64,000 nt of DNA from Nitrospiraceae bacterium (GTDB lineage: Bacteria > Nitrospirota > Nitrospiria > Nitrospirales > UBA8639). Under the pieces are notes generated by a model that searched no databases, was not told the origin of the DNA, and saw nothing but the letters and a program-made list of their open reading frames with translations. Shown here piece by piece: positions 1 to 8,280 of this stretch (position 1 is its first letter; the number at the start of each line of letters is the position of its first letter). The position numbers and the translations under genes are program-made. The stretch spans positions 558,001 to 622,000 of the forward strand of contig JACKFE010000002.1 of assembly GCA_020632635.1 (NCBI GenBank), written 5' to 3'.

Positions 1-352
1 TTTGGCGCCTTGAGCTTACCAAATGAGTCGAAAAATACGCTCTATCGGTTCACGTCGTTCACAGAAACTTTCCTTAACCCTCTCCAGAAAGGGTTTTTGA
101 GGGGGATAATTTGGGAAAAAGGTCCAACGGAGCAAACCCTGGCTCTTTCGGAAGTTAATCTTTTAAGATGGAAGCGGGTTCAAATGAAAAACTTGAAAAT
201 CAATGATTCTACGTATTTCTGAAATTAAAGCAAGACTGAAGAAGGGGAGAAACCGATATTTCCATTTGTTTCAGATCACCGAACCATTTCCCCACCACAC
301 ACGACCTACTGGATAATAAGGCGACTGACCCCAAGCTACTCAAATTGACCGT
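1..352. other. Left-edge non-coding stretch
   Basis: No convincing gene. A 70-codon frame at 10-222 has no ribosome binding site and an unstructured composition, so I do not call it. A short inverted repeat (AACCCT at 76-81 with AGGGTT at 90-95) followed by three further T could be a weak terminator of a gene left of the window. No clear promoter for the gene at 353 could be picked out. Confidence 0.4.
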
Positions 353-3300
353 ATGAACATCACCTCCCCCTTTGTTTTTCACGTTGCAAAAACTTTCCGA
401 TTTCTGACAGTCAATTTAATCATCGGGATATTTCTTCTTTGGCCCTCTCTGACGACATTCGCCCAGGATATCCAACCTCGCACACTCATCGGACATACTA
501 ACGAAATTTTCGGCTTGGCATTTGATGCCACCAGCCACACAGTGGCTTCCGCCAGCGCCGATCAGACGATTCGCCTTTGGGATGCGCAGACCGGACGGCT
601 TCAAAAGGAACTGCATGGGCACACCGCCACGATTCGTAGCCTGGCCTTTTCACCAAAGGGTCCGTGGCTCGCTTCCGGGGCCAGTGATAAAACAACGAAA
701 GTCTGGGACATCACCACTGGGAAGGAAGTGGTGTCCTTTAGTTCCGTATTCGGCAATATTCGAGCGGTCGCCTTCTCACCAGATGGGGAAATCCTGGCCA
801 GTACCGGTGACGGAGGAAGTCTCCGGCTCTTGAACTGGAAGGAGAAAAAAGAATTGAAGGCCATGAAAAGCGGCTTCGGCATTACGTATGCCGTGGCCTT
901 TTCTCCCTCAGATACCCTCATTGCGACGGGAGGCAGCGATACGGTTGTCCATTTATGGAATCCATCCACCGGACAGCAACAAACCACGCTCAGCGGGCAT
1001 ACCAAATCGGTCCTGGCCGTGGCCTTTTCCCCTGACGGTAACCTGCTTGCCAGTGGATCGGCCGATGGCACGATTCGCCTCTGGGAACCCAGAACGGGCC
1101 GGGAAAGAGGGACGCTCAGCGGACATACCGGAGAAGTCCATGCAGTGGGATTCACCACCAATGGGTCCACCATTGTGTCAGCAGGGACGGATGGCACCGT
1201 CCGATTTTGGGACAGCACTACCGGAAAACCATTGGGAACATTTACAGGGCACCGTGGGCCGGTATGGGCCTTGGCCCTTTCTCCGAACGGATCTTATCTG
1301 GCCACGGGAGGGCGAGATCGATCAATCCACCTTCAGGCCTCCACCCCTCCCAAGACAGAAAGCCCCAGAATCACCACCGGCCCCATCATTCCACGGGATG
1401 CCGACGTGGGGCCGCCCCCCGTCCCCCCACCGCATGCGGAAGCTGATTTTTTTATCCAGCCTCATCAACTGAAAGCCGGCGATGCACTCACGGTGCATCT
1501 TCAAGTCGCCAATACGGGCAAGGGGCCTCTCTATCGATTCTCAGCTAAAACGACAAGCCCTCTCTCTTTGCTACAGGACAAACACTTTTACTTTGGCAAA
1601 ATCCTTCCAGGGCAATCCAAGTCTGAAACCTTACAACTCACGATTCCGCCAGACTTTACAGATGACACGATTCCCGTTGAAGTCCAATTTGACGAATATA
1701 ACGGATTTACCCCAGACCCTCTCAAAGCCCTGATTACCCTCGCCGGTTCACCTCGCCCACGCCTGGCGTATAATTATCAAATTATCGACAATGGCACCGG
1801 CCAATCCGTGGGTAATGGGGACGGCCGCATTCAGAAGGGGGAAGCCGTCGATTTGCTGCTCACGGTTAAAAATGTGGGATCCGTCCCGGCCCAAAATACC
1901 TGGGTGGAATTATCGAACGAAGAAGGCCAACATCTGGAAATCCGTCCACATATGATCCGCTTCGGACAGCTGGCTCCCAATGAAACCAAACAAACCCGTC
2001 TCAGTTTTACTGTGTGGCCCGATTACCCGCAGGAAACCCTGAACTTTGGTCTCTTCATTCAAGAAAAGACTCTCAAGGTCTTTTTGAATGAAAAACTGGA
2101 TTTAGCTGTCGACACTCAGCCTCCACAGCAAATTCTGGCAACCAATAAAATCGTGCAGGTTTCACAAGACCAAGTCTCGGTTCTGAGCGGAGCCGGTGTG
2201 GACACATCGGTGTTAGCCATGGTGGGGAACAAGCAATCCTTATTTGTGACCGGTGAACTGGGCGATTGGTATCGGGTGCAATTATCAGAAAAGGAAATTG
2301 GGTGGGTCGCCAAACATCAGGTTTCAGCCACCATAAGCACCGCGGCAGATCGTATTCCCATTCCCACGATCCAAGACCTTGAGGCCAATAAAGCCGCCCA
2401 ATTCATCACGCTGTCGGAACAACTGGAAAAAGCACAGGAGGAACGGGCGCAGATCGAAGAAACCTTGCAACAGCGTGAGTTGGATATGCTGACCCTGCAA
2501 GCCAAGCTTGAACAGATGAAGTCTTCTCAACAATCCACCCTCTTTGCCACCCGGGAACAATTGGACAAGGAGCGAGCGGAACGGGAACAGACTGAACGCA
2601 TCCTTCGTCAACGGGAGGAAGAGGCCAAACAGCTTCGAACTCAACTGGAAAATACGGCGGAAACAAAATCCTCGGAACTCTCCACCATGAAAGAACATCT
2701 GCAGCAGGAGCAACACCAACGCGAGCAAGCTGAAACGGCCCTGCAAAACTTCAAACAGGAGTTGAATGAGTTACGATCCAAGCTTGAGGAAATGAATCAC
2801 ACCCGGTCGCAAACCAAAACCCCGCCTGCCATTGCTCTGGCCACTCCGTTTGAGGGGCAGACCTTGAAAGTTGATCGCGTCCAATTGGTAGGCGCCGCAG
2901 CTAGTGATCGCGGAATCGCCCGTTTGGAATTCCGGGTGAACGAGGAACTCCTCGCTCGTAGACAAGGGCGGGGTATTGCAGTGACCTCATCACAAGATGT
3001 CAGGCAAGCAACCCTGGAATTTTCGGAGTCGGTCCCCTTGAAGGAGGGAGAGAACGTCATTACCGTCGTGGCCTATGATGGAGACCAATTGACCTCGACA
3101 CGGACCTTGCATGTCATGCGCGAAGTCAATAAAGGTAACATCTGGGCCGTAGTGATCGGCATCTCTCAATATGAACGTGTCCGCCCCCTGAAATATGCCG
3201 ATCAGGATGCTCTGGCTTTCCATCAGTACCTTACCCAAAATATCGGGGTGCCGGACGATCACGTCACCCTGCTACTCAATGAGAAAGCAACTCTGTATAA

Positions 3301-3901
3301 CCTCAAGCGATCATTGGGTACCCATTTAAAACGTAATGCCGGCGCTCATGATACGGTCATTATCTATTATGCGGGACATGGCGCCCCGGAAGCGGATGCC
3401 TTTAATGCCGATGGGGATGGATTGGAAAAATATTTGGTCCCCTATGATGCTGACTCCCAGGATCTCTATACCACGGGCCTCCCCATGCGAGAGGTGGAAA
3501 CCATTTTCCAGCGCCTCTCCGCCGAACGGGTCATTTTTATCACCGACTCTTGCTATAGTGGGGCGACAGCCGGACGCACTTTTGCGACCGTTTCAAGGCG
3601 GGCCAATCTATCCGACGGGTTTTTAAATCGATTGTCCAAAGGGAAGGGCCGTGTGGTCCTCACCGCCAGCCGAGCTGGCGAAGTCAGTGAGGAACGAGAT
3701 GAACTCGGGCACGGTGTCTTTACCTATTATTTATTAGAGGGCCTCAGGGGAAAGGCCGACATTGACGGAGATAAGATCGTGACCGTGGATGAGATCTATT
3801 CCTATTTATCCGAACAAGTCCCAGCTGTTACGGGACAGAATCAGCATCCTGTCAAAAAAGGTGAAGTGGAAGGACAACTGATTCTTGGGCGCATTCAATA
3901 G
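353..3901 (+). CDS. Exported WD40-CARDB-SH3-caspase-like protease
   Basis: Large multidomain protein (1182 aa), probably periplasmic or surface located. Order as read: signal peptide (about 1-38, ending TFAQD), seven WD40 repeats (about 44-327, with GHT...LWD-type ends), two CARDB/Ig-like domains (about 360-600), a bacterial SH3 domain (about 596-660), a long Glu/Gln-rich coiled coil (about 673-816), an Ig-like domain, then a peptidase C14 caspase-like domain (about 927-1180). The catalytic pair is intact: His1009 in YYAGHG and Cys1067 in TDSCYSG. Near the end, DIDGDKIVTVDEI resembles the EF-hand-like insert common in bacterial caspase homologues. WD40 normally scaffolds proteins, and C14 enzymes cut after Arg/Lys or Asp; substrate and trigger here are unknown. 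It heads a run of three co-directional exported genes. No good ribosome binding site precedes the ATG, so the start rests on the signal peptide. Confidence 0.9.
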   Translation: MNITSPFVFHVAKTFRFLTVNLIIGIFLLWPSLTTFAQDIQPRTLIGHTNEIFGLAFDATSHTVASASADQTIRLWDAQTGRLQKELHGHTATIRSLAFSPKGPWLASGASDKTTKVWDITTGKEVVSFSSVFGNIRAVAFSPDGEILASTGDGGSLRLLNWKEKKELKAMKSGFGITYAVAFSPSDTLIATGGSDTVVHLWNPSTGQQQTTLSGHTKSVLAVAFSPDGNLLASGSADGTIRLWEPRTGRERGTLSGHTGEVHAVGFTTNGSTIVSAGTDGTVRFWDSTTGKPLGTFTGHRGPVWALALSPNGSYLATGGRDRSIHLQASTPPKTESPRITTGPIIPRDADVGPPPVPPPHAEADFFIQPHQLKAGDALTVHLQVANTGKGPLYRFSAKTTSPLSLLQDKHFYFGKILPGQSKSETLQLTIPPDFTDDTIPVEVQFDEYNGFTPDPLKALITLAGSPRPRLAYNYQIIDNGTGQSVGNGDGRIQKGEAVDLLLTVKNVGSVPAQNTWVELSNEEGQHLEIRPHMIRFGQLAPNETKQTRLSFTVWPDYPQETLNFGLFIQEKTLKVFLNEKLDLAVDTQPPQQILATNKIVQVSQDQVSVLSGAGVDTSVLAMVGNKQSLFVTGELGDWYRVQLSEKEIGWVAKHQVSATISTAADRIPIPTIQDLEANKAAQFITLSEQLEKAQEERAQIEETLQQRELDMLTLQAKLEQMKSSQQSTLFATREQLDKERAEREQTERILRQREEEAKQLRTQLENTAETKSSELSTMKEHLQQEQHQREQAETALQNFKQELNELRSKLEEMNHTRSQTKTPPAIALATPFEGQTLKVDRVQLVGAAASDRGIARLEFRVNEELLARRQGRGIAVTSSQDVRQATLEFSESVPLKEGENVITVVAYDGDQLTSTRTLHVMREVNKGNIWAVVIGISQYERVRPLKYADQDALAFHQYLTQNIGVPDDHVTLLLNEKATLYNLKRSLGTHLKRNAGAHDTVIIYYAGHGAPEADAFNADGDGLEKYLVPYDADSQDLYTTGLPMREVETIFQRLSAERVIFITDSCYSGATAGRTFATVSRRANLSDGFLNRLSKGKGRVVLTASRAGEVSEERDELGHGVFTYYLLEGLRGKADIDGDKIVTVDEIYSYLSEQVPAVTGQNQHPVKKGEVEGQLILGRIQ

Positions 3902-3947
3902 AAAATCCATTCATTACTCATCACTCTAGTATAGGAGGACAAGCCTC

Positions 3948-4964
3948 ATGAACCAACGTATTACATTTTCAACCCCTCTCCTCATAAGTATGCCTTTGCT
4001 ACTCGGCGCTCTTCTGACCGGATGCGAGACCATGCAAAAGCTGGTATCCACTCCCAAGCCCCAAGGATTAAATACCCGGGTATATTCCGCCAACGAAAGC
4101 TCAAACACCGTCACGGTGATGGACGGAGATACCTATCAGGTCTTAGGCGAGATCGACACCTTAAACTATGGGCCCCATGACATGGCACTAAGCCGCGATG
4201 GCAAACAATTATGGGTGACCAATCTGGCCAATGGCCGCGTATCCGTCATTGACACGGATTCGCGCAAAACCATTGCCTCGATCTATACCGGGACCCGTGC
4301 CCACGTCGTGGCCCTCACCAACAATAATAAACATGCGTGGGTAGCGAATATCGCTGACAACACCATTTCTATTATCGACACCACCATTTACCGTATTTTG
4401 GGAACCATTCCGGTCAGCAAAGGCCCCATGGGTATTGCATTTTCCCGTGACGGCAAATTTGCCTATGTCAGCACCCAAGATAAAATGGTCAACGTCATCG
4501 ATACCGCAGCGCACCAAGTGATCAAGCAAATACCCGTGGGACCGAATCCCCACTTCCTGATTCTGGGACCGGATGGACGCATTTGGGGAACGAACACCGG
4601 CAGTAATGACATTTACGTCATCGATCCCAATACCCAGGAAATTGCCGGAAGCATCGAAGTGGGACCCGCCCCGCAACAAATTGCCTTTGCCTTGAAAGGT
4701 ACCGCCGGCCCCAATGCCTATGTGACGGTAACAGGCCTCAATAAAGTGGTCGTAGTCAACGCCACCTCTCCCGCACTCTCAATTCGAGAACAAATCGACG
4801 TCGGGGAAGGCCCGAATGGAATTTGGGCCAATGCGGTAGGCACGACGGTCTATGTCGGGCATACCAAATCCAATAATGTCATGGTCATCGATACCGGCAC
4901 GAGCCAAGTCTCAGCCACCCTTCCTGTCGGAAAGAAACCCATTCGAGTGGTCGCCTCCCGATAA
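3948..4964 (+). CDS. YVTN-type beta-propeller lipoprotein
   Basis: Predicted lipoprotein of 338 aa: hydrophobic N-terminus followed by the lipobox LLTGC, so anchored in the outer or inner membrane facing the periplasm. The rest is about seven repeats of roughly 42 residues of the YVTN/YncE type (for example VSVIDTDSRKTIASI, ISIIDTTIYRILGTI, VNVIDTAAHQVIKQI). YncE-like propellers bind DNA or proteins or act as scaffolds, with no single reaction. The start is well set: GGAGG at 3934-3938, ten bases before the ATG. It lies 46 bp after the caspase gene and 62 bp before the FecR gene, so co-expression is likely. Two beta-propeller proteins in a row suggests a shared extracytoplasmic complex; this is inference. 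Confidence 0.88.
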   Translation: MNQRITFSTPLLISMPLLLGALLTGCETMQKLVSTPKPQGLNTRVYSANESSNTVTVMDGDTYQVLGEIDTLNYGPHDMALSRDGKQLWVTNLANGRVSVIDTDSRKTIASIYTGTRAHVVALTNNNKHAWVANIADNTISIIDTTIYRILGTIPVSKGPMGIAFSRDGKFAYVSTQDKMVNVIDTAAHQVIKQIPVGPNPHFLILGPDGRIWGTNTGSNDIYVIDPNTQEIAGSIEVGPAPQQIAFALKGTAGPNAYVTVTGLNKVVVVNATSPALSIREQIDVGEGPNGIWANAVGTTVYVGHTKSNNVMVIDTGTSQVSATLPVGKKPIRVVASR

Positions 4965-5026
4965 GAAGTTATTTTGGAAATACATCCATATATACCGAAC
5001 ATTTCATCACGACAAGGAGTCTATCC

Positions 5027-5695
5027 ATGAGATATCTACCCGGTTCTTCTACCCCTCGACATTTTGCTTTTTCCGCACATGCCAGTCGGATTGCATTGGC
5101 AGCCATTGCCCTCAGCATAGGGCTTGTGACGGCCCCCCCCACACATGCCGCCGGCGACGCTGTCGCAAACGCCATCAATGCCGTCGGGGAATTCACGGTA
5201 TTTCGAACAGACGGCATTCAGGAACAGTTGGAAGGAAAAGGCAGCTTGCCCCTTTACGAGGGCGACACGGTGAAAACCGGGACTGGAAGCCAAGGATTAC
5301 TGGAGTTTTCCAATGGCATTCAGGTGGCCCTGAACGAAGATACCCAGTTTGTCATTCTGTCTCGCTGGGAAGAGAGCAAAGGGTTTACAAGAATCTTACG
5401 ACTCTCGGCTGGGGAGGTCTGGGTAAAAACCATGGGCGGGCCTAAGCCCCTCGAAATTGAAACCCCCGTCGCCACGGCGGCGGTCAAGCAAACCGAATTT
5501 GACATCAAAGTCCAACCGGATGGTCAAACCACCTTAACCGTGGTCGAGGGCATTGTAGAATTTGGAACGGCCTTCGGGACCTGTCCCATTCGCACCTCAA
5601 CTATCAGCTATGGAAATCGCGGAAAAAAATGCACCAAGCCCGCACCTGTCGATGTCGCCCCGAACGTGGCTTGGGCACAAGGCATCCGGCAGTAA
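5027..5695 (+). CDS. Exported FecR-domain protein
   Basis: 222 aa with an N-terminal signal peptide (hydrophobic about 18-35, cleavage near THAAG). The body is a FecR domain: GEFTVFRTDG, then the EGDTVKTGTGSQGLLEFSNG block, and ETPVATAAVKQTEFDIKV. Classical FecR is a membrane-spanning anti-sigma regulator of TonB systems. This one has only a signal peptide and no partner sigma factor nearby, so it is probably a stand-alone periplasmic or surface domain. Two cysteines in the C-terminal part (GTCPIR, KKCTK) may form a disulfide. AAGGAG lies about 8 bases before the ATG. Third gene of the caspase/propeller/FecR row. Confidence 0.85.
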   Translation: MRYLPGSSTPRHFAFSAHASRIALAAIALSIGLVTAPPTHAAGDAVANAINAVGEFTVFRTDGIQEQLEGKGSLPLYEGDTVKTGTGSQGLLEFSNGIQVALNEDTQFVILSRWEESKGFTRILRLSAGEVWVKTMGGPKPLEIETPVATAAVKQTEFDIKVQPDGQTTLTVVEGIVEFGTAFGTCPIRTSTISYGNRGKKCTKPAPVDVAPNVAWAQGIRQ

Positions 5696-5730
5696 CTCCA
5701 TCAACACCACCAAGATTCCTCAATGAAAAA

Positions 5731-5761
5731 GGCCCCCTTGAGACCATGTCCCAAGGGGGCC
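5731..5761 (-). terminator. Rho-independent terminator of the CBS gene
   Basis: A perfect 10-bp stem (5731-5740 with 5752-5761, GGCCCCCTTG/CAAGGGGGCC) and an 11-base loop. On the minus strand the stem is followed by TTTTTCATTG, a U-tract that suits termination of the CBS-domain gene. On the plus strand there is no T-run, so it would end the FecR transcript only weakly. Confidence 0.85.
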
Positions 5762-5797
5762 TCATCTCTCCAAGCCCGTCGTTCCACACGGATAGAG

Positions 5798-6223
5798 TTA
5801 CCCGGTCACATGCAAATAGCCTCGCAGCAAATCTCTTCGGGCAACAATTCCAATTAATTTCCCGATGGCATCCACCACGGGCACTCGAATTAAATGATTA
5901 TTTTGCAACACATCAATCAAAGTCAGCACATTGGTGTCTTGAGTGACCGACACGGGGTTCGGAGTCATAATTTCACCGGCCAACACCTCATCCAGATTTT
6001 TTCCTTTTCGCAGGGCTTTCAATAAATCAAACTCTGAGACGATTCCAACTAATTTGGAAGACCCATCCACGATGGGAATGGACCCAAACCCTTCCATCAT
6101 ATACGAAGCCAACATCTTGGCGTCATCATCTTTTGTGCCGGATTGGACGGCTTTTTCCATAATACTCCCGACAGTCAACTGGCCGAATTTACTAGCTCGT
6201 AAATTGCCTATCTCATTTCCCAT
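5798..6223 (-). CDS. Tandem CBS-domain protein
   Basis: 141 aa made of two CBS motifs (about 18-70 and 80-138; SIPIVDGSSKLVGIVSEFDLL and RVPVVDAIGKLIGIVARRDLL), with no fused enzyme or transporter. Such stand-alone CBS pairs bind adenine nucleotides and act as energy or ligand sensors on partner proteins; the partner cannot be told from here. GGAGGG lies about 8 bases upstream of the ATG at 6223. The gene is closed by the hairpin at 5731-5761. The reading frame upstream (6554-6213) overlaps its first codons by 11 bases. Confidence 0.9.
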   Translation of the reverse strand: MGNEIGNLRASKFGQLTVGSIMEKAVQSGTKDDDAKMLASYMMEGFGSIPIVDGSSKLVGIVSEFDLLKALRKGKNLDEVLAGEIMTPNPVSVTQDTNVLTLIDVLQNNHLIRVPVVDAIGKLIGIVARRDLLRGYLHVTG

Positions 6224-6554
6224 ACCTTACCCTCCCTCTTTGGAATAGGACATCGCTTTTTGGTTCAATGAAATCATCAGTCGACACCTTCCCCCGTTTC
6301 TCTGACAAAAACCCGTTCTCTTGAATTTCCCGCTTCATTGTACCGAATGACCCATCGTGGAAAAAGGTGGGCTTCGCACAAGTCAGTTCCCACACCCATT
6401 CGGGATTCCAGTTCTTCAACTTGAGGTCCTCAATATCATATCCACGATGTCCCCGTTTTAAGAGTATGGCATGGTCTGTATCTACCCATGGCAAACCACC
6501 ACCCCATACGTCTGTGAATAATGCGGTCTCCTCCCTCATTTCACAGAGACCCAA
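6213..6554 (-). CDS. Possible small hypothetical protein
   Basis: 113 codons from a TTG, preceded by AGGA at about 8 bases; an ATG five codons in is the alternative start. I do not recognise the protein. It is Trp-rich (NWNPEWVWEL) with no signal peptide or membrane segment. Its end overlaps the first 11 bases of the CBS gene on the same strand, as in translationally coupled pairs, which favours a real gene. If it is not real, the 520 bases between the CBS gene and the DsrE-like gene would hold only the promoter and palindrome listed below. Confidence 0.4.
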   Translation of the reverse strand: MGLCEMREETALFTDVWGGGLPWVDTDHAILLKRGHRGYDIEDLKLKNWNPEWVWELTCAKPTFFHDGSFGTMKREIQENGFLSEKRGKVSTDDFIEPKSDVLFQRGRVRYGK

Positions 6555-6580
6555 GGGAATATCCTGATCCGTCTAATTCC

Positions 6581-6610
6581 TTGACACTGAAAAAAATCGC
6601 GGTTTATAGT
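6581..6610 (+). promoter_or_regulatory. Sigma-70-type promoter for the DsrE/TusA genes
   Basis: TTGACA at 6581-6586 and TATAGT at 6605-6610 (five of six consensus bases), 18-base spacer. Transcription would start near 6617, leaving a leader of about 130 bases before the ATG at 6746. The leader contains the palindrome at 6673-6689. Confidence 0.6.
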
Positions 6611-6672
6611 CAAATCAAGGATTTGAAGGGAGTTTTTCCATTCTGGCCCAAAACAATATCAGACATTTCTCT

Positions 6673-6689
6673 AGTGTACAGTGTACACT
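6673..6689. promoter_or_regulatory. 17-bp palindrome, candidate operator
   Basis: AGTGTACAGTGTACACT: two perfect 7-bp arms (AGTGTAC/GTACACT) around AGT, also readable as a TGTACA direct repeat. It lies downstream of the promoter at 6581 and about 57 bases before the DsrE-like gene, a natural site for repressor binding. A CATAAT at 6696-6701 could be the -10 of a second promoter overlapped by it. The binding protein is unknown. Confidence 0.5.
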
Positions 6690-6745
6690 CGTGCTCATAA
6701 TCAAATGCCCGAAGCATTTTTTTGACACTTGAAAGAGGTGATGCC

Positions 6746-7276
6746 ATGACCATAACCAACCTGGAGCCGACGACCGCCTTGGCTGAACTTCGAGAAACGA
6801 AAACCGAGAAAGTCACGCTTGTCGTCTTAAGCGGGGATATGGACCGAGTTATGGCCGCCTTGATCATTGCCACCGGTGCAGCGGCCATGGGTATGCAAGT
6901 CACCATGTTTTTCACCTTTTGGGGGCTCAATGCCATCCGAAAAGAACACGCAAGCAGTTCACCCAAAGATTGGCTCAGACGGGCCTTTGGCTGGCTCAAC
7001 AAAGGGGGCGCAAGCCGACTCCCCCTCTCACGATTTCACTTCGGCGGGCTGGGGACCACCATGATGAAAAAGGTGATGAAGGACAATCGGATGCCCGGCA
7101 TTCCTGAATTAATGGAAACTGCTCAGGATTTAGGTGTTAAAATGATCGCCTGCACGACGACTCTGGGACTCATGGGCATCTCGAAGGATACATTGATTGA
7201 TGGGATCGACCAACTCGCCGGGGTCTCCACTTATTTAAATGAAGCCCGGCAAGGATCCGTAAATTTATTCATTTAA
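6746..7276 (+). CDS. DsrE/F-like (DsrE2) sulfur-carrier family protein
   Basis: 176 aa from the ATG at 6746, chosen over an upstream TTG because AGAGGTG sits 5 bases before it. The sequence has the DsrE/DsrF/peroxiredoxin-like fold signature: VTLVVLSGDMDRVMAALIIATGAAAMGMQVTMFFTFWGL near the N-terminus and MIACTTTLGLMGI near the C-terminus, where Cys acts in sulfur-trafficking members. The hydrophobic patch 35-60 suggests membrane association, as in DsrE2. The next gene 28 bp downstream is a TusA, and DsrE2-TusA pairs are known from sulfur-oxidation and sulfur-transfer operons. No dsrAB, hdr or sox gene is in the window, so the acceptor pathway is open. Confidence 0.85.
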   Translation: MTITNLEPTTALAELRETKTEKVTLVVLSGDMDRVMAALIIATGAAAMGMQVTMFFTFWGLNAIRKEHASSSPKDWLRRAFGWLNKGGASRLPLSRFHFGGLGTTMMKKVMKDNRMPGIPELMETAQDLGVKMIACTTTLGLMGISKDTLIDGIDQLAGVSTYLNEARQGSVNLFI

Positions 7277-7304
7277 CCGATCTCTCAAAGAAAGACTGGC
7301 TATT

Positions 7305-7550
7305 ATGCAATCCGACGTCAAACTCGATACCTTAGGGTATTTCTGCCCAATGCCGATTATTCTCACCTCGAAAAAAATCAAGGAACTCACTTCCGGACAA
7401 GTTTTGGAAGTGATCTCTGACGATGAGGGCATCAAAAAAGACATGCCAGCCTGGTGCGAAACGACCGGTCATACCATGGTCGGCCTGGAGGAAGAGAATG
7501 GGATAGAGAAAAAAATCTATAAAGCGTATGTCAAAAAGGCGGGTGGCTAG
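7305..7550 (+). CDS. tusA: TusA-family sulfurtransferase
   Basis: 81 aa, the usual TusA length. The signature CPMP carries the active Cys14 that holds the persulfide (LDTLGYFCPMPIILTSKKI), followed by the LEVISDDEGIKKDMPAWC block. TusA proteins relay sulfur for tRNA thiolation, molybdenum cofactor or dissimilatory sulfur metabolism. Pairing with a DsrE-like gene points to sulfur relay rather than only tRNA modification; the true acceptor is not shown. The second Cys in PAWC is typical of the wider family. The ribosome binding site is weak (AAAGA). Confidence 0.9.
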   Translation: MQSDVKLDTLGYFCPMPIILTSKKIKELTSGQVLEVISDDEGIKKDMPAWCETTGHTMVGLEEENGIEKKIYKAYVKKAGG

Positions 7551-7812
7551 CCATCCCTCAGCTCCCCACATCTTTATCCCATTGTTCATTCCACCATCCT
7601 GCAAAAATTCCTCAACTGGCATACAGACCTTTGGGAAGAAATATGATAGATTTCAAAAAGGAAGAGTAGAAGTCTATCTTCGGCTTTTCTGTTCACAAGC
7701 CTAAGTTTTCCGTCAGAGAGAACCGATACCCCTAAGAAGTGTGCTATGACCGAGATGAACTGACCCACGACTCTCTGTCGGAATCTTTCACTCAAAAGAG
7801 TATGAGGACACC

Positions 7813-8253
7813 ATGTTGTGGTGGCATTGGTTAATTTTAGGGTTAACATTAATCGGGATGGAGATTTTGACCCTGGGGGGATTAGGCAATTTCTATTTCC
7901 TCTTTTTTGGCATGGCTGCCATGATGGTCAGCGTGCTGGTCTGGCTCGGCTTGGACGAACCCATCTATCTCCAGTGGTTTTTATTCGCAGTATTCGGGAT
8001 TATCTCATTTTTTGCTCTACGAAAACCTTTACAAGCCAAAAGTTCATTGGGGCAACAGGATGGCGTGCCGGTCGACTCCATGATTGGAGAGTATGCCACC
8101 GTCGTTGAAAATATCGAAGCCCAACGAGTCGGACGAGCGGAACTTCGCGGATCGACCTGGTCCGTGCGGAATTCAGGAACGGCCACCTTACTCAAAGGCG
8201 CCTCTGCAAAAGTCATTCGGGTCGAAGGCCTTACATTGTGGCTGGAAAGTTAA
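7813..8253 (+). CDS. NfeD-like membrane protein
   Basis: 146 aa with three hydrophobic segments (about 4-22, 26-46, 54-70) and a C-terminal OB-fold NfeD domain (about 85-146; GEYATVVENIEAQRVGRAELRGSTWSVR). It is the short NfeD form without the ClpP-like protease domain. NfeD proteins pair with SPFH/stomatin proteins and support membrane microdomain or quality-control functions. Here the SPFH gene follows after 27 bp, the classical arrangement. GAGGA precedes the ATG. Confidence 0.9.
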   Translation: MLWWHWLILGLTLIGMEILTLGGLGNFYFLFFGMAAMMVSVLVWLGLDEPIYLQWFLFAVFGIISFFALRKPLQAKSSLGQQDGVPVDSMIGEYATVVENIEAQRVGRAELRGSTWSVRNSGTATLLKGASAKVIRVEGLTLWLES

Positions 8254-8280
8254 CGACATCTCGCAGAGAGGAGGAACCAT

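Noticed and set aside
10..222. 70-codon frame at the left edge
   Set aside because: No ribosome binding site and no recognisable composition; the stretch contains a hairpin instead.
601..1218. 205-codon open frame antisense to the WD40 repeats
   Set aside because: Repeat-derived frame lacking a ribosome binding site; the plus-strand WD40/caspase gene is obvious.
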